Source: Chionoecetes opilio (lineage: Eukaryota; Arthropoda; Malacostraca; Decapoda; Majidae). From it: a stretch of DNA of 64,000 nucleotides. The position numbers were made by a program, and so were the translations under genes. Shown here one piece after another: positions 49,136-59,349 of this stretch; positions within the stretch are counted from its first letter, which is position 1; each line of letters starts with the position of its first letter. Below the pieces are notes generated by a model, which ran no database searches, was not told the DNA's origin, and saw only the letters and a list, made by a program, of their open reading frames with translations. Location: contig JACEEZ010015376.1 in assembly GCA_016584305.1 (NCBI GenBank), forward strand, positions 582,501 through 646,500. Reading direction: 5' to 3'.

Positions 49136-49408
49136 CTCTATACAGGGGCATTACGCACCCTTGCACGGAGTATCCTGCCATGTAAGGGGGAGGGGGGGCA
49201 ACTGTCAAAGTTCTTTTTAGCACTTTGGTAGCCCTTGGACCTTGACAAATGTATATTTTGTATGAAATAAATATATATGCTTAAAATGAAGAAAGAAAAA
49301 AAAATTCTCCTAATTGAAAAAAAACCTACAGATAACCTTGGTGTTAAGGATACAGGACACTAAGGGACTATCGCTTTATTTGAATATTTTGTGGTCAAGC
49401 ATGTACAG

Positions 49409-49965
49409 TCGATCCTCGATTTAACAGACCTCGGTTTAATGGCGAGGCGACGCGGCCCCCTGCCTATGACTCCAATGATTGAGTGATTTCTGGTTCTCCG
49501 AAATGAGACCGTTTCGTCACCATCCCTTTCACCGCCCCCAACTCTGATAACACCTTAAGTTTCTAAAGATGCCTCTAACAGCAGGTTGGCTAAGTTTTAT
49601 TCTGTACCCGCCCTGACTGGTCCTCTCCGGTAATAGTTGACACCGAGGCCCAGGCTAATGCCCTGATTAACCTTACAGACCTGGACGACAACCCATTCAA
49701 CATTACACCCGACCCCTTTCTTAACCCGTTAAGAGGTTACTCACGTCACAGGACGTGCTACCATAGGGTGCACATATAGGTTACTCATGTCCCATGATGT
49801 TATCCTAAACATTTCATCCTTGTAGCCTTTAATTCTTCCTCATTTCTCCTCCATCTGGTATAGTAAGGATCTTAAACCATCTACAACTATTCCCAGACTT
49901 ATGTCCTACGCAAATTACGACTGTTCCACTTTACGACCGGCAGTAAATGCTGATCATTTTTTATT
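49409..49965 (+). mobile_element. Possible pogo/Tigger-like terminal region
   Basis: TA then CAGTCGATCCTCGATTTAAC resembles Tigger-type ends. acgcaaattacgactgttcc at the right is also reminiscent of such elements, but no matching inverted end or transposase frame was found. 49136-49408 shows nothing except a possible AATAAA. Confidence 0.35.
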
Positions 49966-50003
49966 TATTATATATATTTTTTTTACATTTGTGTCTATAG
50001 CGC

Positions 50004-50452
50004 CTGTAGGCAGTGACTACTAAGGCTCGGATGGTAGGCCCTGAAGGTCCACTCGAGGGCTGTGATGGTTGGCCCTCGCCCGTGGTGGCACAGGCTGGAT
50101 TTCTATAGTGACGCCTGTGATTAGAGGCTCATGCCGCCCCCCTGTGTCCTCCGATGCACTCGCAATCGAAGGTAGAATAATTGGGCAGGACATGTGGGTG
50201 TTCTTAGGCCACTCGACGGTGCAGAAAGATTTTGGTTCTCATTGGGGATCGAACTCGGTGATACGATGGTTATAACAATAATGAACAACAAAAATGTTGA
50301 TAAAATATGACTTAAAAAGATGAATATATCATTACACATATTATTTTAGCATTTGGCCTGCGCCACCACGGGTGAGGGCCAACCATCACATCCCTCAAGT
50401 GAACCTCCAGGGCCTACCATCCGGGCCTTAGTAGTCACTGCCTACAGGCACT
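50004..50452. repeat. Inverted pair of a SINE-like repeat
   Basis: gcctgtaggcagtgactact plus aaggctcggatggtaggccc (50004-50098) recurs inverted at 50356-50452. Between them, attggggatcgaactcgg looks like a B box. It is followed by poly(A) 50474-50512. Coding not expected. Confidence 0.65.
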
Positions 50453-50474
50453 ATAGGCACACATGAAGAAGGGG

Positions 50475-50517
<43 letters not shown>

Positions 50518-50934
50518 TTATTTTTATAACAGGCTGACTTACGTCCAGTTCTACTTACTACCATTCGGTCGGTCCCAATCACGGTCGTAAGCAGACCACT
50601 CTGTGTACTTATACTTTCCTCTATTCCTAATGTTGGTCTAAGCAGGCGTGTACAGGCATGTCTACCTAATTACCAACGTTCACGTTACATACATTCAGAG
50701 ATACGTACAAACCTGTGAGTAATTACAACTATGTAGTGGTTTTCATGTATATTTCATCCCCCCAACATGTCCCAGAAGCATTAGAGTGTAGCCAGTCAGT
50801 CAGTCAGTGGTGATGATGGTAATAGTAAGAACCATTGACACTACGTATATACCATTTAAGCTGATACAATACATGTACTCTTGAGTAATATTGGGCTATA
50901 AGCTGTACTGCACTTTTTTTCTTTTTACAGTGGT

Positions 50935-51210
50935 GTGTGTGCAGTGTTCAGTGTTGACAAGAGTAATGCTGGACTAACTTTTGTACATTGCAAGTTCAGT
51001 ACAAACCCCACGAACGTATGTAAGTATGGGAGCTCCTGTATTTGCCTCAATGATTACTTTTGTTCAGGTGTAACAACTCCAACTGTAATTAATTCTACTC
51101 ATGGTGGTTTATCTATAACTATTTCTATCATGTTTGAGTTCCTTTTTACCCATTGCCATAATGACACTAGCAACTCCCTTTTTTGTCAAATTTCTGCCTT
51201 ATTGTATTAA
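50935..51210 (+). CDS. Unknown ORF, copy A version (91 codons)
   Basis: Encodes FSVDKSNAGLTFVHCKFSTN, PTNVCKYGSSCICLNDYFCS and GVTTPTVINSTHGG. It follows a possible acceptor (ctttttacag, 50920-50929). The shared part (50956-51148) is almost identical to 58872-59084 in copy B; the C-termini differ after HC. Function unknown. Confidence 0.25.
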   Translation: MCAVFSVDKSNAGLTFVHCKFSTNPTNVCKYGSSCICLNDYFCSGVTTPTVINSTHGGLSITISIMFEFLFTHCHNDTSNSLFCQISALLY

Positions 51211-52064
51211 TTCTTTCATATTTAAGGGAATTTTCACACTATTATACCATTTTTCATCTTTCCAGGATACTTTGATTATTCTATGGAAAAGCCTGCATGA
51301 AATAGACACAGGTGTAAATATTTATAGCCTTGTTTTTTTCTAACTTCGTCGCATCGTCTTGTTTATTTCTAGACAATTTGGACTTGTCTTTTAATGCAGT
51401 TGTCATCACTTTTCCTGCTGCGGTCCAATGATGAAGAGACAGAGTAAGGTTTATGTGATATACATATATGTGACCTGCAGGAAATAGGAGTGTAAACTAT
51501 GTGCGAGGAACTACACCTGAACTACACCTCCATCGTCCCGGTAACGGTGATTACCACTTTCACCTTCACTAAGCGACGTGCTTCGAAGCTTCAAGCGCCG
51601 CTACTCGACTCTCCACGTCAACACTTCCAGCCCTTCTCCCAGGGTACGGGGGATACTCTACCCAATTTGATGTCGGAGCCTCGCCGCCACAATTAAGGCA
51701 GACAGCCATAGCTCTCCCCTCCAGCAACACCTCCTCTACTACCAAGCTGCTGTTCTCATCCCTGAAGGCCATACTGAAGACGTAGGCTACCTTACAGTTG
51801 GCCCTTCACTGTCCCGCAACCATTCAACGCTCCGCGCTGTTTGAAGTTACTCTACGGTGCTGACGATTGCCGCTGCAATCCACCTCTCTTCAAGCTGCGT
51901 TCAAGGGAGTTCCCAGGGTGACATTACCCCTGCATCTGCAGTTGTTGTCTGGTGACATATTTGGCGGCTAGCCATTTATTCCTTGTCTGTTGTTTAAATA
52001 TATTCGGGGTAATCATATTCCTTGATTTTCCTTCCCCCACATTTCTTAGGTTTGGTAATATTAA

Positions 52065-52247
52065 TTGATAACCACCTCGGCCCTGACACTATGTGTGGAA
52101 AGACTGTTTTTTAAGGCAATCAGCAGAGAAACCTTTAAAACCCTGGATACATTTATTGAAAGTCACACCTGCACTGCCAACCCAACAACTGCTGGGGCCA
52201 TTACTCCCTCACAGAACACAAGGGCACGGCTGCCACCACACATGTAA
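52065..52247 (+). CDS. Unknown small ORF just downstream of the zinc-finger gene, convergent
   Basis: 60 codons ending FKTLDTFIESHTCTANPTTA and NTRARLPPHM, then stop. FKAISRETFKTLDTFIESH is weakly like the extreme C-terminus of CR1-type reverse transcriptases, so it may be another LINE end. 51211-52064 contains no other recognisable gene. Confidence 0.25.
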   Translation: MITTSALTLCVERLFFKAISRETFKTLDTFIESHTCTANPTTAGAITPSQNTRARLPPHM

Positions 52248-52339
52248 CACACTGCCCACCACCACCACCACTCATTGCCACACAGGACACACTCCTACAG
52301 GCATGGGTACAACCACACTTATCCACACAACACACCACC

Positions 52340-53195
52340 TCAAAAGTGGATCTTCATGTGGCTGGCAATATCACCCTTTGTCTTGAAACACTTGCTACAA
52401 ATATCACACTTGAACTCCCTCAAGCCAGTGTGTCTAAAGGTGTGTTTGTTGAGTTCAGAACTGGTATAAAACCTTTTCCCACACTCTAAACATTCATGAT
52501 TCTTAACACCACTGTGTGTCAGGGTGTGTGTGGTGAGGGAACTCTTTTGAGTAAATCTTTTCCCACACTCTAAACATTCATAATTCTTAACACCACTGTG
52601 TGTCACGGTGTGTGTGGTGAGGTCACTCTTTGTAGTAAATCTTTTTCCACACTCTAAACATTCATGATTCTTAACACCACTGTGTGTCAGGGTGTGTGTG
52701 GTGAGGGAGCTATTTTGAGTAAATCTTTTCCCACACTCTAAACATTCATAATTCTTAACACCACTGTGTGTCAGGGTGTGTGTGGTGAGTTCACCCTTTC
52801 GAGTAAATCTTTTCCCACACTCTAAACATTCATAATTCTTAATACCACTGTGTGTCAGGGTGTGTTTGGTGAGGTGACATTTATTAGTAAATTTTTTCCA
52901 CACTCTAAACATTCATGATTCTTAACACCACTGTGTGTCAGGGTGTGTCTGGTGAGGGAGCTATTTTGAGTAAATCTTTTCCCACACTCTAAACATTCAT
53001 AATTCTTAACACCAATGTGTGTCAGGGTGTGTCTGGTGAGGTCACTCTTTTTAGTAAATCTTTTCCCACACTCTAAACATTCATGATTTTTAACACCACT
53101 GTGTGTCAAGGAATGTTCTCAAGCTTACTCTTGCTTTTGAATGTTTTGGCACACTTCAGCTCACTGTCTGCCTTGTGGCCTGAGCTGCCTGCTGC
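52340..53195 (-). CDS. C2H2 zinc-finger array, nine fingers plus one degenerate, two 1-nt deletions
   Basis: From about 53.19 kb downwards the minus strand encodes a degenerate finger (ELKCAKTFKSKSKLE, first Cys missing) and eight fingers of the type ECLECGKRFTxxSxLTxHTL. Linkers are THSGVKN(Y/H), a variant of the TGEKPY linker. A ninth divergent finger reads KCDICSKCFKTKGDIASH, ending MKIHF and stop at 52340. C2H2 arrays of this kind normally bind DNA in the nucleus. Two single-base losses break the frame: near 53115 (GAGAAC where AGAAAC is expected) and near 52895 (GGAAAAAATT where others have GGGAAAAGATT). Both are in A-rich runs, so they may be assembly errors or early pseudogene lesions. 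Upstream the frame is open into NCAPH-derived exon 2B. The target is unknown. Confidence 0.8.
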
Positions 53196-53243
53196 CTGGA
53201 GGCGATTCAGCTGCCTCTGCTTCTTCTCTTTCTCATCATTGTT
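53196..53243 (-). CDS. NCAPH exon 2 partial duplicate (2B), joined in frame to zinc fingers
   Basis: This is an exact-looking copy of the first 16 codons of exon 2 (NNDEKEKKQRQLNRLQ) with the acceptor CTCTCTGTGCAG kept. At 53196 homology to exon 2 stops within CAGCAG, shared by both sides (microhomology). The frame then runs on as AAGSSGHKADSELKCAKTF into the zinc-finger array. With exon 1B upstream it could form the 5' part of a chimeric transcript. Confidence 0.75.
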
Positions 53244-53266
53244 CTGCACAGAGAGAACAAGATCAG

Positions 53267-53485
53267 TTAACCCCTTGAGACCCAGAACGTAATTTTCATT
53301 GTTATTTGGGTACCATTAGGCGATTTTTAATGAATATAAGCAATGTTTTATAGATATGACCTGTTTAGTATCCTTGTCCACTAGTTCATGAATTTTTTGG
53401 TATATTGAGTGACTTTTCGTAATTTTATGGCTAACAACAGACGATTTTTTATAGCAAAGGAAAGATCTGGGCGTGAAGGGGTTAA
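53267..53485 (+). mobile_element. piggyBac-like MITE, copy 13
   Basis: Full-length duplicate of copy 11, TTAACCCCTTGAGACCC to GGGCGTGAAGGGGTTAA. It is complete here and truncated in copy A. Confidence 0.78.
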
Positions 53486-54033
53486 GTGACAAGGAGGCAA
53501 AACTAAATTAGACCTCAGCCCCACATTTTTTTTTTCTTCTATGTGAAAAATGTCATATTCTAGATTCAATCCGCAGCTAAGAAAAACAATTGAGTGATGC
53601 AAACAAACAAGAGAAGAAAAAAAAGAATTGGTTTTTCATTTAAAAAAAAAACTTGTAACTTGAGGAATTAAATACTATATATGTCAATGAATCAATCTAG
53701 TACAAAAGTGTTATTATACTATTCTGATGAGATGGGTAACTTAACAGCTCACTCCAGCTTTACATCTTTCCTGAATTTCCATTTGAAATATGCAAAAAAA
53801 ATTATCCAAATATTTAAAAGATATTCCTAAAAAAATATATTCATCCAAATTTCTTTAAACTTGCATGACATGAACTTGCGGTAACACTAAAGAAAATGTT
53901 GTAATGCCTAATATATCCAATGAGAATTAAATTTTACGTGGACGGTCCCCTTAATGAGTAGAGAGTGAGTAATGAGTACTTAATGATTTAACAGGACTTA
54001 GAGCAGCAATGACATAACAAGGAGTACACTACA

Positions 54034-54275
54034 GGGGAACTTTAAAAACTAACGCCACCAGATGTCTCTAGCGCTGTCACTTCTTTTGTACTTTGACTAA
54101 ACTACATTTTTATAAAGAACTGTTATAGCTTTTGTATTGAAGTGTATTCTGATATGCCCCGAAGAAGCACAGGGAATTTACGGTAATTGATAGATCATTC
54201 AGGCTCAAAGGGCAGAAGAAGTGACAGCGCTAGAAACATTTGGTGGCGGTAGCATTTCAGAAAGTTTCTCTCCGG
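54034..54275. mobile_element. MITE absent from copy A
   Basis: Ends cagggaactttaaa-like and inverted gagaaactttctg, with internal inverted blocks tctctagcgctgtcacttct and agaagtgacagcgctagaaa. Copy A reads gagtacactgtaac without it. Confidence 0.7.
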
Positions 54276-54450
54276 GTCACTCCCTTCCCCCACATCCAGG
54301 AACACATTACCATTGCTCCTGGAGGTCCTAGCAGACTTTTAGTACATATTTTTAACAGGACTTGGAGCAACAATGACATAACAAAGAGTACACTATAACA
54401 ATTAACCACCAACACCCCCGGTCACTCACTTCCCCCACATCCAGGAAGAC
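54275..54450 (-). repeat. Tandem decoy copies of exon 1 3' end (copy B)
   Basis: Two units with ttcccccacatccaggaa and a GTGAGTG or GGGAGTG donor equivalent, embedded in a ~170-190-bp tandem repeat sharing ggacttggagcagcaatg and caattaaccaccaacacccc. Confidence 0.8.
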
Positions 54451-54566
54451 ATTACCATTGCTCCCAGAGGTCCTAAGCACACTTAAGGACTTGGAGCAGC
54501 AATGTCATAACAAAGAAACAATGAGTACACTGCAACAATTAACCACCAACACCCCCGGTCACTCAC

Positions 54567-54716
54567 TTCCCCCACATCCAGGAACACGTGGTCGGCGCCC
54601 CTTGAGGTGTCTGCCATGGACTGCCGCCGGGACCGGGGTGAGTCGGCCGCTAGGATGCTGAACCGCTTGCTGGGCAACAGCGTGAAGCTCGTCGACGCCC
54701 GCCCACTGCGCTTCAT
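54567..54716 (-). CDS. NCAPH exon 1 duplicate (1B)
   Basis: A 150-nt copy of NCAPH exon 1 with intact ATG (54716-54714) and donor GTGAGTGA. It differs from exon 1 at two residues, Ser15 to Leu and Leu19 to Phe, with a further silent or near-silent change. It is phase-compatible with exon 2B at 53196-53243. Two extra copies of its 3' end with donor-like sites lie in the following intron (about 54275-54305 and 54424-54448). Confidence 0.8.
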
Positions 54717-54804
54717 CTTGAGGTCTGCGGCGAGATTGATTGATTGTGATGCCAAAAAAAAGGGGGGGAAATGTGCTAGATATAAGAACATAAGAACATG
54801 AGTA

Positions 54805-55138
54805 CAGACAACCCTCGTTTTCCCGGACCTCCATTTCCCGGATATCGGATTTGCCGGACAAAATCCGAGGTCCGGGAATATGTCAGAGTCCCGGACAAAT
54901 GCCTGGTCCAGTCCGTAAATTGACAAAGTTGTCCGGCGGTCCGAGCGTCTCCTGTCACCCCTGGTCAGTGTCCGCGCCTCCCGCCAGGTGGCAGCATGCT
55001 CAGCGGTCGTATTGTTTACATTTCGAGGCCATTACCCACGGGGGTGGGTAATGGCCTCGGACCGTTGCGATTCCCGGACTTTGGCGGTTCCTGGACCAGT
55101 GCTCCCCCCTATTAGTCCGGGAAAACGAGGGTTGTGTG
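54805..55138. mobile_element. pogo-like MITE with CAGACAACCCTCGTTTTCCC ends
   Basis: TA at 54803-54804 and 55139-55140. Inverted ends CAGACAACCCTCGTTTTCCC and CACACAACCCTCGTTTTCCC. 334 bp, inserted in the tail of the CR1-like LINE in copy B only. Confidence 0.82.
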
Positions 55139-55140
55139 TA

Positions 55141-55500
55141 CATAAGGAAGCTACAAGAGGCCGTGAGACCTACACGAGGTAGTTCCTGTTACTTAACACT
55201 ACCTACATCCACCTTTCATCCCCATCCATGAATTTATCTAGCCTCCCTTTAAAGCTCTCTAATGACTCTGCACTAACTACCTGTCTACTGAGTCCATTCC
55301 AATCATTCACCACCCTATTTGTGAACCAGTTTTTCCCTATTTCTTTTCTAAATCTACGCTTTTCCAGCTTGAATCCGTTACTTCTTGTTCTACCCTGTTA
55401 CCAGCTGTAAAAACTTTTCCTACCTCTCCTTTATTAAATCCTTTATTGACTTAAAAACTTCTATCTGATCGCCCCTTACTCTGCGTCTCTGGAATGAGTG
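55141..55500 (-). mobile_element. CR1-like LINE 3' end (copy B version)
   Basis: Duplicate of 25580-25947 with several 1-nt differences that break its frame. Followed by the same dispersed repeat (55500-55640). Confidence 0.8.
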
Positions 55501-55734
55501 TAAAAAAGGGGGAAATGTGCCAGCTATCAGAGGTCCCATGGCACTGTGGCAATGCATAAACAAGGGAAGGGTTAGAGAGAACGTGACATGGTTAAGGATG
55601 GGCAGAGGAATGGATTGTTAGAGCAGGATGGTTAGATCAAATGAAGGCTGTGTATTTGTTGGAGGAAGGAGATTAAAAGACTCAGGGAGAAGTCACGAAG
55701 TCTGCAGCAAGAGTCACAAGGATAACATGGGGAA

Positions 55735-56395
55735 GGGATCACAGGAGCTGCCTGCCTTGACACCCTCTGTGCCAGATAGTCATGGATCAAGGCCAGGGGA
55801 AGGGATCACAGGAGCTGCCTGCCTTGACACCCTCTGTGCCAGATAGTCATGGATCAAGGCCAGGGGAAGGGATCACAGGAGCTGCCTGCCTTGACACCCT
55901 CTGTGCCAGATAGTCATGGATCAAGGCCAGGGGAAGGGATCACAGGAGCTGCCTGCCTTGACACCCTCTGTGCCAGATAGTCATGGATCAAGGCCAGGGG
56001 AAGGGATCACAGGAGCTGCCTGCCTTGACACCCTCTGTGCCAGATAGTCATGGATCAAGGCCAGGGGAAGGGATCACAGGAGCTGCCTGCCTTGACACCC
56101 TCTGTGCCAGATAGTCATGGATCAAGGCCAGGGGAAGGGATCACAGGAGCTGCCTGCCTTGACACCCTCTGTGCCAGATAGTCATGGATCAAGGCCAGGG
56201 GAAGGGATCACAGGAGCTGCCTGCCTTGACACCCTCTGTGCCAGATAGTCATGGATCAAGGCCAGGGGAAGGGATCACAGGAGCTGCCTGCCTTGACACC
56301 CTCTGTGCCAGATAGTCATGGATCAAGGCCAGGGGAAGGGATCACAGGAGCTGCCTGCCTTGACACCCTCTGTGCCAGATAGTCATGGATCAAGG
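55735..56395 (+). repeat. 67-bp minisatellite, about 10 copies (copy B)
   Basis: Same unit as 26938-28535, with the same left and right flanks, but far fewer units. Confidence 0.95.
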
Positions 56396-57619
56396 CTAAC
56401 CACTGCCTACCTGACACCTACTTTCTTAAGAACATGATATTGAATATCAGTCATGTAGGCAAAGTAAGGATCGGCACTCATTAAAATCTAAACAGATGTG
56501 TTAAGGACAGTAAGTATATGTAGAGCCAACATTTGGGTCAGCTTAGCGTGGAGCCCTTGTTCTTAAGATTTTCATGTTTTTTCTGTGCAAACCCCCCAAA
56601 AAAGTGTGATTTTTTGCAATTCGAGAAACTGTTGACAATGAAAAAAATGTAAATATACTTTTTAGATGCTTTGACTGGAAAAAACACTCATAATTTGAAA
56701 AAGCTTCAAATAATAAGCCAATCAAACCATTAAACTAACCTAATCCTCAAACTAACCTAACCTAATCCTCAAACTAACCTAACCTAACTCTCACACTAAC
56801 CTAACCAGAATTTTTTTTTTTTGCACATTTTATAATAGTGTTACTTTCACACTCGTTCTGATCTATAGAAACAGTAGAAAGGTGAAAATACTTGAATCCA
56901 GACACAGTCAAATTAAACATAAGAACCCAGCCCTGTCCACCCCCCCCACCACCACCACCATCAAGCCCTGGGTACAAACAGACACAACCACAACCCACGG
57001 TAAATTTCCAGATGAACACCGAACTTCCTTTGGTGGACGAAACTATTTTTTCCTGGTGAGTTTTGAATTAATCTGACAACCATTTCTGTCGCAAATATTT
57101 TTTTTTTTTTACAAAAATGACAAAAAAACAAAAACAAATTGAACCTCCTAACCTAACCTAACCTTAACCATAAAAACAAAAACAAATAACCATTATCTAG
57201 TCGGTAGACTAACTATATAAAAAATAAAAAGAAAAAAAGAAGAAGCTATATCTAACTAAAAAAAAATAAAAAATAATTGCGACATAAACGGTTAGCATAT
57301 TAATTCACATCAAAACTCACCTGAAAAAAATAGTTTGGTCTACCCTAGTGAATTGTGTGTTGATCTGGAATACTAGCCAAGTCATAGCCCTGCCTGGAAG
57401 CCACACAAACACCCCGTCCCTGTTACCGGTAGTACCAAGTTTACAGGGAGTTTCGTACACAACTTGTTTCGTACCTAGCTTTTGTTAGTTGTTTCGTACA
57501 CTGATTTTGAGTTGTTTCGTACATACCTGGTATAGTTTCGTAACTTTAGTAGTTAAGGAAACACGTAAACACAATAGTAACAAGCTTGGCAGATTTGACA
57601 TTACTCCTCCGGTGGTTAA

Positions 57620-57985
57620 TATGGAGGAGTTTCACGGTCGTTTTCAGAGAGACCAACTACTTTTTCTTGGCCTACAATAGGGGCTTGTTCTAATGGTGCT
57701 AGTTTTATTTTGCGCAAACCAAAAACCAAAAACCAAAAACCAAAAAAAAAGTATATTTTGTGGTTAAGGTTAGGTTAGGTTTCTTTAAAATCTGTAAAAT
57801 TAGGTTAGGTTAGGGTAGGGTAGGTTAGGTATCATTAAAACATAAGGTTAGGTTAGGTTTAATTTTTTTTTTTTTTTTTTTTTTGGTTTGCGCAAAATAA
57901 AACTAGCACCATTAGAACAAGCACCTATTGTAGGCCAAGAAAAAGTAGTTGGTGTCTGAAAACGAACATGAAACTCTCCTCCATA
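57620..57985. mobile_element. Foldback element absent from copy A
   Basis: Arms of about 100 bp (tatggaggagtttcacggtc inverted at 57885-57985) around an A/T-rich core with ggttaggttaggt. Flanks attactcctccggt and attacccctccggt suggest a ~14-bp duplication. Copy A reads gacattactcctcctgtctc. Confidence 0.72.
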
Positions 57986-58065
57986 ATTACCCCTCCGGTC
58001 TCCTCTTTACTCCTTCATGCACACACGCAACACACTGACCCCTCCGTGAAGCAATGACTGATTAA

Positions 58066-58561
58066 AGGCTGATTCACACTGGCGTTTTTTCGGCATTTTT
58101 ATGGGACGAGAAGGGGTCTGGGTCTGGGGCTGGTGATTTATGTGGGGCGGCAAAGGAGGACTTAAAACATTTTCTGCTATGGTGCCCAGCCTACAGTAAT
58201 GAAAGAAAGAAAAGTGTGAGGCTACAACAACCTTACTTAGAGAAGGAAGAGGCTATAGTGGGGGAGTATTTGTTTGGAGAGGGGAAGGTGGAAGAAGCAA
58301 AAAGAACAATCAACGGTTTTTGGAGGACCAGAGAAAATAAGAAGAAAGAAAAAGAAAGAAACTAATAAGATAGAATAAGAGAAGAAAACAAATTAAAGAC
58401 CCAGACAGCAAGAAGAAACACGTCAGGGAGTGCCGTTGAAAAAGGCCTGACTCCCGACCAACAACTGAACTGAACTGAATAGGTTTTCAACAAAAATCAC
58501 ACACACATCGCTGACTTCTCGTCAGATAAAAATGCCGAAAAAACGCCCGTGTGAATCAGCC
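58066..58561. mobile_element. TTAA-flanked MITE that has captured a LINE 3' end
   Basis: TTAA at 58062-58065 and 58562-58565. ~36-bp terminal inverted repeats GGCTGATTCACACTGGCG and TTTTTTCGGCATTTTTAT. Inside, the plus strand reads GGKEDLKHFLLWCPAYSNER and EAIVGEYLFGEGKVEEAKRT, the cysteine-motif C-terminus of a Jockey-type reverse transcriptase. Copy A has the empty site gattaacacc. Confidence 0.82.
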
Positions 58562-58809
58562 TTAACACCTGACTCCTGAACACACCTGCACGGCTAAATC
58601 TCACGTGTACTCATAAAGGAATCAAATATTTAGGTCCTCACATTAAAACTTAGAAAAGCGCGCGCTGTCAAAACCAAAACAAACCTTGGAACTTACTTAT
58701 TTTTCAGATATTCTCCTTCTTCTACACCACCATTAGCCCTGAATTACTACCTTAACTACTCACTGCATCTCTAACTACCATACCTGAGGCTTGGTGGCGC
58801 CGGAACCAG

Positions 58810-59175
58810 GTGAAAATTCAGTTTGTTGATATTTCTTTCAAAAGTTGTGTGTTGTCCCCGCCGTTGGGAAGCCTTGTTGACAAGAGTAATGCTGGACTAA
58901 CTTTTGTACATTGCAAGTTCAGTACAAACCCCACGAACGTACGTAAGTATGGGAGCTCCTGTATTTGCCTCAATGATTACTTTTGTTCAGGTGTAACAAC
59001 TCCAACTGTAATTAATTCTACTCATGGTGGTGTATCTATAACTATTTCTATCATGTTTGAATTCCTTTTTACCCATTGCCTAGGTATGTGCATATTCTCC
59101 GATTTCACGCTTGACAACTTTGTCAACATTTCAGCTCAGCCCCGTTTTCTTTTCATCGAAATTGGCAAAATTTAG
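58810..59175 (+). CDS. Unknown ORF, copy B version (121 codons)
   Basis: Encodes MKIQFVDISFKSCVLSPPLG, SLVDKSNAGLTFVHCKFSTN and PTNVRKYGSSCICLNDYF, ending FIEIGKI. It crosses the point (58871) where the 18.4-kb segment is missing, so its first 21 codons correspond to 32508-32579 of copy A and the rest to 50956 on. Unknown family; may be fortuitous. Confidence 0.25.
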   Translation: MKIQFVDISFKSCVLSPPLGSLVDKSNAGLTFVHCKFSTNPTNVRKYGSSCICLNDYFCSGVTTPTVINSTHGGVSITISIMFEFLFTHCLGMCIFSDFTLDNFVNISAQPRFLFIEIGKI

Positions 59176-59349
59176 CGCAAAAGTTGTGTTGTGAACCCCC
59201 TAAGAAATCTGTTTTTTGTGTTTTCCTGTGATTGCACGAGTTTAAACATGATTGATGCCGTATTACACACTTTAAACCCTAAAACTCGTTGCAAAAAAAC
59301 AATTCGAAAATTTCGGAACTTTTTCTAAAATACGTACTTTCCCGCGAAA

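Larger units (their letters stand above)
53196..59085. repeat. Segmental duplication, copy B
   Basis: Counterpart of copy A, 5.9 kb long. Copy B alone has the MITE at 54034-54275, the pogo-like MITE at 54805-55138, a foldback (57620-57985) and a TTAA-flanked element (58066-58561). At 58871 it jumps directly from the sequence at 32579 of copy A to that at 50956, so the 18.4 kb between them in A is missing here. Confidence 0.85.

Noticed and set aside
34324..49220. Very long reading frames (up to 1581 residues, Pro/Thr/Gln/His-rich or Cys/Trp-rich)
   Set aside because: They follow from a 24-bp unit with no stop words in any frame. They overlap on both strands and three phases, and lack starts, domains or splice context.
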